NCBI GenBank assembly: GCA_030374805.1
Contig: JARGSG010000036.1
Location: 496,001-560,000 of the forward strand
Source: Gracilaria gracilis
Lineage: Eukaryota > Rhodophyta > Florideophyceae > Gracilariales > Gracilariaceae
DNA length: 64,000 bases
Direction: 5' to 3'
This document shows, one piece after another, positions 54,341 to 64,000 of the stretch (position 1 is its first letter; every line of letters starts with the position of its first letter). Below the pieces are notes generated by a model. It did no database searches and had not been told where the DNA came from. It was given only the letters and a program-made list of their open reading frames with translations. The position numbers were made by a program, and so were the translations under genes.

Positions 54341-54845
54341 GGCGGGGGGTCTAGACCGCCGGTCCTTGATGCATTTGGAGGGATTCAAAACCACCCTAAC
54401 ACACTAATTTAGGGTGTTTCAAGAGCATCTGCAGCAAGGCTCACTATACCAACGTGATTAATGTATGCAGCCCCATAAGTGTTGTACTAGGCTCAAAGTC
54501 CCCATGAGAAAGGATTTAACTTCATGTGAACCTATTCTGTAAAAAGATGACGTATATGATGTTTGCGCACGAGCATTCGTGCGTGTCAGTAGTCTGCGGA
54601 GACGCGCGTGTTTCGTCTACGGCTTTGCAGTGATATGTATAGACCGGGCGGTATCTGTGCCAGGCAGTCGCTTCTGTGACGTAAGCGTAGAATTGACGCA
54701 ATTTTATTGCTACACATATTTATATTATTACTTGGTGTAGTACGATGAGACCTCAGTGGGTTGTTGCCATGTGGTCCTATTTGTGCGCCTTGCTGGCTAC
54801 ACTGCACCCAATTGGTATTCTGTATTTTATAATTTCTAATTTCTG
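54341..54845. other. Intergenic segment, nothing recognised
   Basis: AT-richer DNA with no coding signal between the foldback repeat and the El-3 LTR. Confidence 0.4.
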
Positions 54846-55243
54846 ATTTATAGTTTAGGATAGCTTAGCATTGCTGGCCCATGACAGTAGGTCATGGGTG
54901 CAGCCGATGACTTCATGCCCGCATGGGAGATCGGCGTCGGTGCACCTTGTATATATTGTGGTGCACCTCGCCTTCCCCCTCGGGTATTGTAAAGTCAGGC
55001 ACCATTAGGGCAGTAACTATACCATCTTGGTCACTTGCTACTCTATTACTATTCAGGTTTTACCGAACGTCGAGGTCTACTACCGTACCCCTACACGGTC
55101 TAGACTAGTTGCCCCGCCGTTTGCCCCTGCGGGTTTCAGGTGCCCCACTACCATACTGGTTGTTTGTTTTTCCCTTTTAGGTTGAGCCCTCGCGCGCTCC
55201 CTCTACCAGGGGGACCCCACACCTCATCGGTATTTGTACGACA
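54846..55243 (+). repeat. Probable 5' LTR of El-3 (left edge uncertain)
   Basis: Ends with CA at 55242-55243. A TATA-like GTATATATTGTGG lies at about 54948 and the downstream part resembles the El-2 LTR. Confidence 0.55.
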
Positions 55244-55246
55244 TTT

Positions 55247-55264
55247 TGGTCTCCCGACCTAGAA
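55247..55264 (+). other. Primer-binding site of El-3
   Basis: TGGTCTCCCGACCTAGAA, the same as in El-2. Confidence 0.8.
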
Positions 55265-55390
55265 GTTTCTTGGTTTTTCTCGTACCTTTACTGGAGAACA
55301 GAAGACATTCGAAAGGATTCTGGAAGTTCACACACCTATTTGATTTCGTAGGAATACTCGCGGAGCAATAGGATACCACTATTGGTCACT

Positions 55391-57554
55391 ATGGTAAGAC
55401 CTACAAAAATTACTCGTTGCTCTAGCGCGCCACCTAGCCACAAGGGTTCTGGTGCTGCTTCGGCCGCCAAACCAATTCTGGATTATCCCGAGGAGCTGCT
55501 TCGGCAACCCCGGGCCGGAACCTTAAATGGTACGGGTACTCAGCCACAGTTGGCTCCTGAACCTACTAAGGAATTGCCGACAACGGTTGAGGACCTTTGG
55601 CCCCAATTGGAAGATCGAGCGAAAGCTTTTTTTACCGCTACGGTTAATGAAGCTATGACCTCAATGGACATGGACGCCGTTACCCGCTTGGTGGTTGATC
55701 GAGCCGTGCACGAGCTCTCTCAACGCATACCTAAATTGGTTGAAACATACCTCTTATCGGGTGCCCGGGAGCATATCTACCGAGGGGTTCAAGACCTTTG
55801 GGTTTCTGAAGGAATAGCGGAAGCCAAAACCGCTGGGGTAAATATGGTTACTCGCATACAACAAGGGATTCCCGCAGGTTCTTCCGCACCAATCAAGCCA
55901 ATCCCGGCCTATAGTGCGTACCTACAAAGCTTAAGGCAATGTCAAGAGGGCCATATAGAGATGGGGCCTCGAGACATGTACTTGCCACCCATTGGAGGTA
56001 ACGTTCAAAAGGACACCAAGACTAATGGACCTGAGGACGATTCGTGTGACCCAGAAGAGAGGCGACGAAGAAAAAACCGCAAGGGTAAAGAAAGGAGGAG
56101 GAAAACGGGAAAGAATCCCGGATATGACTCTGACTCCGATTCCTCGAGCTCCGATACCGATACTGGTTCATCGTCGGATGATGACCGTAAAGGTAGACGC
56201 AAGAAGAAACCAAACCGGTTGGCGAAAAAGTCGTCAAAGAGAAACCGTAAAGGTAAGAAGAAACGGTACGAGTCGTCCGACTCGGATTCGGACACCGCTA
56301 CAACCCTAGAGGTGCGTCAACCACTGAACGATCTGTTCACCAAAAGCGGTTCAGTATAGGTCATATCGGTTGAGAAATCAATCCTCTGCTTACACCCAAG
56401 AGGTTGCGCAGAAGATCATCAAGCACCATAAGAAGCTCAGCTGCCAGATGGATGATACTACCTTCACAGGTGATGATCCCATTGCGGTAATTGAGTTTCT
56501 GCAGAAGTTCAAGATTGCATGTGACCAAAGTGGGGTTTCCGAAGGCGCTGCCATGAGGTTATTCCAATTTTAACTTAAAGGTCGAGCTTACCACTTGCTG
56601 CAAGGCAGGCTTCGTGTAAATACCATGGCGGTTGACGAAGAGGAAACAGAGATGTTAGAGACGTACCCAGAAGTGATTAATTTCATGTTGGGAACTTACG
56701 CTACCGATGAGGGTATCCACGAAGGTTACGCTGAGGTGCTGGCATACCGCCAGCGCTCTAAGCAGACCGAAATTGAATTCTCGTTGGGCCTTTGGAACCT
56801 GGCCACCCGATGCGGTAAGGTTTTTACCACTAGTAGGTTAAAGTCGCTCTTTGCCGACAATGTCGACAAAGCGATTCGTTCCAAGGTACGCAACTACCTG
56901 GCGAACAACCGTAAGGTGGACTATAATGGGCTTTCCCGTTATGTCCGGGGACTAAGCGACACTCTCCGTCACGGAAAGAAGCTGTCGGCGTCCCATACCT
57001 CAAAGGATAAACCGAAACGGTCAGTATTGGAGCTAGAAGAAAGCACTACCTTAGAGGGTGATTTACTCATTCGCATACCCACAGGGATGGCGGTTAATCT
57101 CGTGACTGCGCCGCAAGCTCAGTCACGAGCCCCCTCTATTGGAAATTGGTCGTCGACAGTACCACCAGCTTCGGTAAGGTCGCCACCAAGTGCGGCGAGC
57201 ACTCAACAAACCTCAACGTGTGGTTCGCAAGTATCTTCGTATGCTACGGCACCGACCAATCCGGTTGCCCGACCTACGTCTATGGCAATGCGTGATCCAC
57301 AGACAAGTAGATTGGTCTGCTGGCTCTGTTTATCGTCAGACCATCTGGGGAACAGATGTCACAAAATACCCCCAGGGGTGCGGGAACATCTGATCAGTGC
57401 CAGACAGCAGAACCACCGTAACCTATATGGATCTGGAAAGAGGGTACAAGCTCAACCACCACCATCTGAGGTTCATCTCGTCGAGGAAACACCAATCTTG
57501 GAGAAGGACAGTCCCTCTCATGAAGAGCAGGAAAACACCGAACGGTTAGCGTAG
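55391..57554 (+). pseudogene. El-3 gag polyprotein
   Basis: ATG at 55391 (MVRPTKITRCSS). N-terminal block AKPILDYPEELLRQP, then helices (DAVTRLVVDRAVHELSQRIP), a Lys/Arg/Ser/Asp tract, and LNDLFTK. There an extra A in CCAAAAGCGG (about 56341), compared with CCAAAGCGG in El-2, shifts the frame. The capsid-like core continues from 56370 (DDPIAVIEFLQKFKIACDQ), is stopped by TAA at 56571 where El-2 has Tyr, and runs on to a complete CCHC knuckle, CWLCLSSDHLGNRC. One frameshift and one stop separate this from an intact gag, making it the best preserved of the three. Confidence 0.88.
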
Positions 57555-57610
57555 GGGCCACCCCTAACCGTGAATCGGAAAGCCCGTCGATACCGGAACG
57601 GGAAACCTTA

Positions 57611-58413
57611 ATGGTGGAAAAAGAAGAGTCAGATGTACCCAATGTGGTGTGTCTGATGAAGTACAATAACTATAAAGTTGATGCTTCAGTAAGCTTTCTC
57701 AATTACCTAGAGGTTCCCGTTGCGTGTGCACTCGAAACTGGCGCCGGTCCGAATGTGCTAAACGCTCGCGTCACACCCGATGCGGTCTTGCGGAACATTC
57801 GGCCTGCCCCAAATATCAACCCACTGGTGGACGCTAACGAGCGCCCACTGCACCTTAGAGGAATGTTAACCACTGTGGTACAACTTGGAACCTTGAAGGT
57901 GAAGCTCAATTTCTTTGTGGTGGATCGTCTGGCGACAGACTGTATCCTCGGGACCAACTTTATTGACAGACATGTCAAGGCAATTTTGCCAGGGTCCCGA
58001 ACGGTCGCTCTCCGTCAAGGTGGTTGTATTGCCCTACTAGGTAATACGCAGACCAAAAATGATTGGCGTCAGAATCCGAGGTCCACTATACCTACCGAAA
58101 CGGTCTCAAACAAGATACGACTCACTAAATTGGTTTCGATACCGGCTATGACCCAGATGGTAGTGAATGTCTCATGCGCAAGTCCAGGATTGGTAATGCT
58201 ACAGAACCATCCTAGGTTGGCAGAAAGACATCTCGCCTTGACGGCAATCGGGATTATCGACAACATCCCTAATCAATCCTTCAAGGTGTACTTGAGTAAC
58301 TTTAGCAATCACATTGTTAAGTTACCCAAGAATACCACTATTGGAATCGCATTGCCGCCACCACAACGGGTTTTCACGTTCTCACCTAATAGGTTGGGCG
58401 AGATCGCCACCTC
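57611..58413 (+). pseudogene. El-3 retropepsin-like protease, truncated by X3
   Basis: Open frame in which the active site reads ACALETGAGPNVLNARV. The catalytic Asp of DTG is replaced by Glu (CTC GAA ACT), which should abolish activity. ATDCILGTNFIDRHVKAILP is the second conserved block. VYLSNFSNHIVKLPKNTTIG matches El-2. It ends at the X3 junction. Confidence 0.82.
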
Positions 58414-58674
58414 TACGTCGGTGTTCTTGGAATGCTAGTTTAGTATGCTAGATCGCTAGCGGTGGAAATAAAAGTCCGAGAAAACTAGCATTTTTGCAGT
58501 TTTCGCTAGTTGGCAAAGGCAATTCGGAAATAACTTTTTCGTTCAGTGCAGTTCAAACTTCATCTACTAAAGTTGGAGACTAGTTTACAGTTCCCCTACC
58601 ACCGCTCGTAACTTTATATTCCCCAAACTCGTCAAAAACACTCTAAAAAATACAAACCCACCACTACAGCTGCC

Positions 58675-59732
58675 TCATTCCAACCCTGCATTCGGATCCT
58701 GAGTCTCAGTTTCCCTAAATGTCAAGTTAAAGAACTCCAACGGAACACTCTCTCCATTCTCGTACAACTTTCTAGCCCCAAACAGGCTCCCGACCCCTAC
58801 CAGCCTCTTCTCCTACTGCTCCTCCAGTATGCGCTCCGCCGTTCGCACAGCCGCCGCTGCACCACCAAACCCAACTAGTGGCGCTCGACCTGGCAGCTGC
58901 CGCGGCACACACACCTCCCCATCCTCGTCCACCATCACCCCACCCTTTCGCCTCTTCCTCAGCCGACTTCCCCCAACCTCCCCTCCATTCCCTTTTCCGC
59001 TCCTCCCTTCCAACGCTTCCTTCCCTCACCAGCTCCTTCACCTCCAAGAACAATTGGCATGCCTTCTCCACCTGTCCTACTTGCGACTTCAACACCTCCA
59101 TACGTCCCCTCAGCCCCATATTCTCCCCTCTCAGCTTCACTATCTCCCTCCTAACGCACTCTACCATCCCACTCACATGCTTTCCTGTCCACACTCTAGC
59201 CAATTTCATCCTTTTCCGAATCGTCCAAATCAAGTTCATTGGCACCCAAATCTCCGACACACCCAGCACCACCCCTCCCATCTCACCCAACATATCAGAA
59301 AGCCAGTCGCCCTAATGCTCCTTCCGTTCTCCTCCAGGCCTCTTCAACCGCTCCTCCATCTCCGCCGCAAACCTCCTCTCCGGTCCCCAATCCCCTCCAC
59401 CCCCCTCACCCCCACCCCCTCTACATCCCCATTTCCCTCCTTCCCCCCATTCAAATATTGTCCCCACCCTCCTCCTTCCCTCCCTGTGGCGTCTCTGGTA
59501 ACTCCGCCCGGTGAAGCAGAGCCACTAGCTCCTCGTCCTCGGCGTACCCATTCGACATCGCAGAAATAAGCGGCGGTTCACGATAACGGAGATAGATAAG
59601 AACAAGAGAGATGAACCCTACAGTTGCAGCACTCCCCCCCACTCCGCACACCTGTAGCACTGTCTGCAACACACCCACTTGCGCTGCACGACCATTTGTA
59701 CCCGATTCATATGCACTCATATTTCCCGCCAT
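58675..59732 (-). pseudogene. Membrane/coiled-coil terminal protein of the X family (X3 copy)
   Basis: ATG at 59732 (MAGNMSAYESGTNGRAAQVG). A hydrophobic stretch (VGGSAATVGFISLVLIYLRY) is a likely membrane anchor, followed by MSNGYAEDEELVALLHRAEL. After a frame change come VRREIVKLRGENMGLRGRME (coiled coil) and VGQVEKACQLFLEVKELVRE, then the basic end SRLRKRRKGGVMVDEDGEV, LPGRAPLVGFGG, VRTAERILEEQ and FFNLTFRETETQ, with the stop at 58675. This copy shows the domain order best: short N-terminus, one membrane segment, coiled coil, conserved basic C-terminus. Frames change at least twice. Confidence 0.65.
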
Positions 59733-60115
59733 TCCGTACAATTTCTTTTTTTCAGAAATCCCCAAAATTTCCCCCTTTTTGTCCATACAATATCCCATTG
59801 AAGCCCCCAATGCACCAACACTTAATTATCAACGGTACCATGGATTTTTACTTTCTATGCTTTACTTCACTGCATTCCTTCTCATAAACACACTCTTTGA
59901 CCCTACCTCCACTACAATCCTGCTGCCCATGTCTTTCCATAACTAATCATACAAATCGCCTTGTCCCCTGCAACACGTTTTCCCATGACCACATGAGCAG
60001 CCCTTACCTCTACTTAAATCTCTTCTCACTCCCTTACATGTAGACAATTTTCTTTTCCAATCTAACAACACCGGACAGCTCCCAACAGCCCATACCTTCA
60101 AATACCCTCGTCGCA

Positions 60116-60944
60116 ATGTCCTCCCATCCATTTTCCCTCCCTTCTACAATCATGGCAGCTTTTGTCATAGGTAGAGGGCGTACTTTCACCTTGGTTTACA
60201 ACAATGGTTCTCCTCAAGATAGTTTTCTCTCCATCGAAGAATTCATTTCTCCAGATTGCCTTCCCCAAGGTCCAATATTCTTCTGTGGCGCGAACGACCT
60301 TCTCAAAAGAGTACTTCTATTTTACCTGCCAACATGTATAGAAGACTTGGTCTTCATCCAGAATGGTCGCATTGTTCCCATATTTTACCAATACGGAATT
60401 GAGCACTGCATACGAGCCGCTCTTTACATCACCGTTCCTGCTGTCGGCTTCCCCACAGGATGGTATCGCGCCTCCCTCTCCCAATACTCTAACCACAGCT
60501 ACCGGGAAAAAGGCTCTTGCAATAGCTCAAAGCCTCTGGACCGCAGGTCTTACTTGCACTATCGTCGACGAATGAGCCTTTCCCCAGTCTTACTACCGAA
60601 AGCCAGTTTGGATCTCTTCCTTCATTCTCGTCGGTTCTTCATTTGGATTCGTTACCATGCATGAATTGGCCACCGAGTACAAAAGCATTGTCTCAACTAC
60701 TGTTAAGAAGCTTCTAGCGATACCCACCTTCAACAGATGACTCTCCTACAATATCCCCGCTACAGTGGAATCCATTCTAGAATACAGCAACGCCCCTATT
60801 ACCTTCCCAGTCCCCTTCTTGGAGTATGAATCCAAAAATGCTTACTTTTATCTCACCTCCGCAGATGAGAAATTAGCCAAAAGGCAGGATCCTACCCCTT
60901 TCCACACCAACTTTGACACTGTTCGTCGAAATGGCATTCTTTAG
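60116..60944 (+). pseudogene. Ketopantoate-reductase-like Rossmann enzyme (X3 copy)
   Basis: ATG at 60116 (MSSHPFSLPSTIMAAFVIG) with the glycine motif GRGR intact. Then PQGPIFFCGANDLL, EDLVFIQNGRIVPIF and AALYITVPAV; a frame change near 60450 leads to NTLTTATGKKALAIAQSLW, AGLTCTIVDE (then a stop), VWISSFILVGSSFGFVTMHE, and the end FHTNFDTVRRNGIL with TAG at 60942. Clearly homologous along its whole length to 47833-47000. Two independent copies of the same gene in the same place show it is a standing part of the X family rather than a chance capture. Confidence 0.72.
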
Positions 60945-61127
60945 TAAGTAGAACAAATTGTAAACCTTATATTCCGTGTATATACACAAACTCTTCTCAG
61001 CCCATGCAGATTAACCCATGTTTGTTCTTCAATTCTCTTTACGTTACCGTTCAAACAAGCATGTGTTCACACTTCATGTCAAGCCTCTATCAAGAACACA
61101 CACAACAACACAGGCCTTATATTAAAA

Positions 61128-61270
61128 CTACTCATCTTCGTCATCTATTAGCGTCTGTTCTTCTTCGTAATCCGTTTCTATATTTTTATCATGGCCACCT
61201 AACATCTCTTTATTTTCATTTTCATGCTCGTCCTCTCCATCATCTATATCTTCCATTCCAGTCTCTCCTT
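61128..61270 (-). pseudogene. Acidic C-terminal tail of the oxygenase-like gene (X3 copy)
   Basis: Minus-strand reading GMEDIDDGEDEHENENKEML, then TDYEEEQTLIDDEDE and TAG at 61128. Composition and position match the acidic end of the X1 oxygenase-like frame (EEEYEEKDDEV). The rest of the gene is not present to the right. Confidence 0.5.
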
Positions 61271-61485
61271 TCGTCGTACCCCTCTCTCTCATTGACTACC
61301 TTCTATTCCATTATGTCCACTCAATATTAGTTGAAAGTGTATCCCGTGCGTATATCGTATTTTAGAGCATACTCGTGCACCATCTACAAAGATATATTAA
61401 GCTCATATCATCTATAGCACACTTACACAACAACTTTTAAGCAATAGATAAATAAAAAAAGTTCTGGCGCACTAATTCCAGCCTT

Positions 61486-61559
61486 GGACAGCGGACTGGG
61501 GTGGCGTGGCTTTTCATCGGTGCACCGATAAAGCGCCGCGCTACTCCGGTCCGCTGTCC
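61486..61559. repeat. Foldback palindromic repeat, single copy (74 bp)
   Basis: GGACAGCGGACTGG ... CCGGTCCGCTGTCC with inner arms TTCATCGGTGCACCGAT. Same size as 54267-54340. Confidence 0.85.
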
Positions 61560-61715
61560 TAACGCGCCCTGAGGGAGAAACGTGTGTTGTTTGCATACGT
61601 GACACCGTCAACGTGCCATGAGAAATGAAGCTAAAGTGCACTCCGGCCCGCTGTCCACGTGCCCTGAGTGATGGAGCTTGGGGGGTTGCATACTTGGAAC
61701 CACCAGCGCGCCGAT

Positions 61716-62190
61716 GACAGCGGACCCTGGTGTCGTGGCGCTTCATCGGTGCACCGATGGAGCGCCACGCCACCATGGTCCGCTGTCCCAACGCCCCGTC
61801 TGTGGCAAACTTGTGGAAGTAGCATACGTGGCACCACCAGCGCGCCGATAACAGCGGATCCGGGTGTCATGGCGCTTCATCGGTGCACCGATGAAGCGCT
61901 AGGTTATTTTGGTTCGCTGTCCCAACGCCCGGTGTGTGGCAAACCTGTGGTAGGGGCATACGTGGCACCACCGGCGCGCCGTTGACAGTGGACCCGGGTG
62001 TCGTGGCGCTTCATCGGTGCACCGATGAAGCGCCACGCCACCCTGGTCCGCTGTCCCAACGCCCCGTGTATGGCAAACCTGTGGTAGTGGCATACGTGGC
62101 ACCACCAACGCGCCGTTGCGAGCGGACCCGGGTGCGGTGGCGCTTCATCGGTGCACCGATGAAGCGCCAAGCCACCTTGGTCCGCTGTCC
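61716..62190. repeat. Tandem array of four foldback repeats (period about 134 bp)
   Basis: Palindrome cores GTGGCGCTTCATCGGTGCAC start near 61735, 61869, 62003 and 62138, each followed by a spacer of about 60 bp (CAACGCCC...TGTGGCAAAC...GTGGCACCACC...GCGCCG). The spacing is very regular, so the array grew by tandem duplication. Confidence 0.88.
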
Positions 62191-63164
62191 CAACGCCCTG
62201 TTTGTGGCAAACCTGTGTTAATGGCATAGCTGTCGAACCCTAAATTCGACAAAACCCCTTAAATCAACAAGCCCAAAAAGGCACTGTATTTGACGTTTTT
62301 TGCCTTTCTGGACTTGAGCATGAAAAACTTTGGTAGTTAACCTCCTCTTCCTCGCAAAACCAACAGGTCCTAGCTAAATATTACTGCAGTGGCGTGAAGA
62401 AAAGAATCTCTTCTTTCACGTCAGTTACTTTTTTGATGAAAAAACTAGACAGTTCAGCTGTAACACAACCATCTTTACGCTAAATGCAAAGGTTTTGTGT
62501 CACATAACGACAACTTAGAAAGACCTCAGGCGTACAAAATATACGCAAAGTATCTTGTTTTCCCCTTCTCAACGATTTTTAAACACATCTAAAATGCCAA
62601 TTGCAAACAGATTGGAGTTAAATGATAGATATCATGATGCCCATTCTCATTGTAAAATATGACCAATCTAGCAACTTTGGCACCGTTTTGTACTGCGTTT
62701 TTGGTCTTCAGGCTTGAACTAGAACACATTTACCATATCTACTATTGACTGCAAAGTAAGGAAACCAGTTATTATCAGTAGAAACTTGAGAACAACCTAG
62801 TAGGAGGCAGTGAGATAACACATAAAACCTGATAAAGATTGATACGTGGCAGTTTGATGCAAAAATTCTGCATTGTTATTTTACAAAAGCCGCAAATGCC
62901 TTGTCGATTTAGGGGAATCGTTGATTCTAGGGCGCTCGAGGGAGTTGATTCTTATACGAATTTAACCAGTTCTATCCTAATATGAATATTTATATTCGCA
63001 GTAGACTTAGCTATTTGTACCCGTAATAGATTAAGCTTGAAACGGTGAGAAAAAAGTGTCTGGTTGCGGAGATATGGCACGTTTACAAAAGAGTATCAAA
63101 AATTTTGGCCGCCTTGTCGGTTTAAGGTTTGAACCGCTACATGGCACCACCAACGCGCCGTTGC
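62191..63164. other. Non-coding segment between foldback arrays
   Basis: AT-rich, no protein-like frame and no homology to X1 or X2 that I can see. Confidence 0.4.
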
Positions 63165-63236
63165 GAGCAGACTTCGGCACCGTGGCGCTTCATCGGTGCA
63201 CCGATGAAGCGCCACCACACCCGGGTCCGCTGTCCC
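63165..63236. repeat. Foldback palindromic repeat, single copy
   Basis: GTGGCGCTTCATCGGTGCAC core with GGGTCCGCTGTCCC right arm. It is preceded by the same spacer words (GGCACCACCAACGCGCCGTT) as the 61716 array. Confidence 0.82.
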
Positions 63237-63354
63237 AAAAAAAATTTTTTTTCACCTCATTAAAAAGCCGGGTTCTCTGAACAGCATCGGTGAAGCGCCT
63301 CCCTCCGCTGTCGCAGCCTTTTGTTTTAATGAGTTGAAAACAAAAAAAGTTTTG

Positions 63355-63428
63355 GTACAGCGGACTGGGTGGACGTGGCACTTCTTCGATACACCAATGA
63401 AGCGCCACGCTACCTCGGTCCGCTGTTC
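63355..63428. repeat. Foldback palindromic repeat, diverged copy
   Basis: ACAGCGGACTGG ... CTCGGTCCGCTGTTC with inner arms CACTTCTTCG and CAATGAAGCGCCACG. A partial third copy (GCATCGGTGAAGCGCC) lies at about 63286. Confidence 0.75.
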
Positions 63429-64000
63429 AGGGGACCCGGCGGACAAGAAATGAAGTAATTCTTTTTTGGCATGGATACCGGCCTTAAGCAGTGCTGGGAC
63501 TACATCGATGTTTCAATGGGGCTCTCTTTTGCTCTGGGCCTCTTTCAGACTTTGCTGGTTCCTCCTTCTGAGTATAGGCCGCGGGGTGGGCCAGAGCGGG
63601 TCTTTATCAATTTTACGGATTACAATTCATAATAACTCGTTCCGCTGTCCAATTGACCTAGCAAAGTTGGTAGTATTTGATTGTCTACTACGTCCATGCT
63701 AACTCTTTTACCAAACAAATTGAAAACTGTGAATGAAAGAGTTGCACCATGAAAATACGGTGACATTCGCTTTGCGTTTGGGGTTTTGTACACATAAAAT
63801 AGTTGGATACTTGAACAGAAATTATGGTAGTTCGGTTATTCGCTACCTAGCATGACTGAAAGTGGTGATTTGGTGATAAAAGACACTTTTTCTGGCTACA
63901 TTACAACATATTGTACCCCTCACAATGATAATGCACCAAAGCCCACGGATATCTCGATAGAGGAGGATCTGTCGACAATAGGAAGAGTTTTTCTGCTGGC
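63429..64000. other. Window end, nothing recognised
   Basis: AT-rich DNA without a supported gene or repeat. Confidence 0.4.

Larger units (their letters stand above)
54846..58415 (+). mobile_element. El-3: Ty3/gypsy element, 5' part, interrupted by X3
   Basis: Plus-strand relative of El-2: LTR end at 55243, primer site at 55247, gag and protease in order. It stops at 58415 where X3 begins, within the protease-RT linker. RT and integrase must lie beyond X3, outside the window. The left edge is approximate because no second LTR is visible. Confidence 0.82.
58416..61330. mobile_element. X3: member of the X family (right-end portion, inverted)
   Basis: The terminus CGTCGGTGTTCTTGGAATGC follows TA at 58414-58415. 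Gene order mirrors the right end of X1 in reverse: coiled-coil gene (minus), divergent Rossmann enzyme (plus), then the acidic tail of the oxygenase-like gene (minus). Clear homology ends near 61330, after which foldback repeats appear. X3 may continue beyond the window, be truncated, or be interrupted by the repeats. Confidence 0.82.

Noticed and set aside
61716-62190. A CRISPR-like array of four regular repeats
   Set aside because: The repeats are long palindromes, the spacers are themselves repeated, and the context is eukaryotic transposons.
63466-63702. A 78-codon hydrophobic frame near the window end
   Set aside because: No start context, homology or conserved motif; AT-rich non-coding surroundings.

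Overview
This is nuclear DNA of a eukaryote, a dense nest of transposable elements in which I see no ordinary host gene, tRNA or rRNA. It holds Ty3/gypsy chromoviruses, remnants of Harbinger-like and piggyBac-like transposases, and a Plavaka-like (CMC/EnSpm) transposase. The mixture would suit a repeat-rich protist or alga (for example an oomycete-like stramenopile or a red alga), but the sequence alone does not settle the lineage. Nearly every reading frame is broken by stops and frameshifts, so most entries are decayed copies.

Layout. (1) 1-12275: a decayed minus-strand Harbinger-type DDE transposase is split by a gypsy element, called here El-1 (293-11699, minus strand), with 852-bp LTRs and 5-bp target duplications AAAAT. 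El-1 has gag, protease, RT/RNase H, integrase and chromodomain, plus a long ORF on the opposite strand after the integrase. (2) 12427-15271: a decayed piggyBac-like transposon. (3) About 17400-23949: the 5' part of a plus-strand gypsy element, El-2, whose integrase reading resumes in frame at 49952, 26 kb away. (4) The 26-kb interruption is a minus-strand LTR element, El-5 (23955-49946; 426-bp LTRs, target duplication TTACT), which has a gag-like ORF but no visible polymerase. (5) Into the 5' LTR of El-5 a giant terminal-inverted-repeat element, called here X1 (30251-49573, 19,323 bp), has inserted at a TA dinucleotide. The other El-5 LTR preserves the empty site. (6) Two further members of the X family are partly visible: X2 (51871 to about 53600), inserted in the antisense ORF of El-2, and X3 (58416 to at least 61330), inserted in a third gypsy element, El-3 (about 54850-58415). 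(7) Palindromic foldback repeats with GGACAGCGG termini are scattered singly and in tandem arrays.

The X family is the most interesting content. X1 carries, from left to right: a Plavaka-like transposase with a possible zinc finger; an unrecognised gene; a minus-strand reading frame joining an unknown N-terminal region, a bacterial-type (beta-class) N6/N4 DNA methyltransferase and a SET domain; a hairpin-rich spacer; a plus-strand reading frame joining a ParB-like domain to a 2-oxoglutarate/Fe(II) oxygenase-like domain; and a divergent pair made of a ketopantoate-reductase-like Rossmann enzyme and a membrane/coiled-coil protein. The last block is kept in X3, and its end is kept in X2. The inference is a giant transposon family whose cargo could write and remove DNA or chromatin marks. 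All copies seen here are degraded, so activity would have to be sought in other copies.
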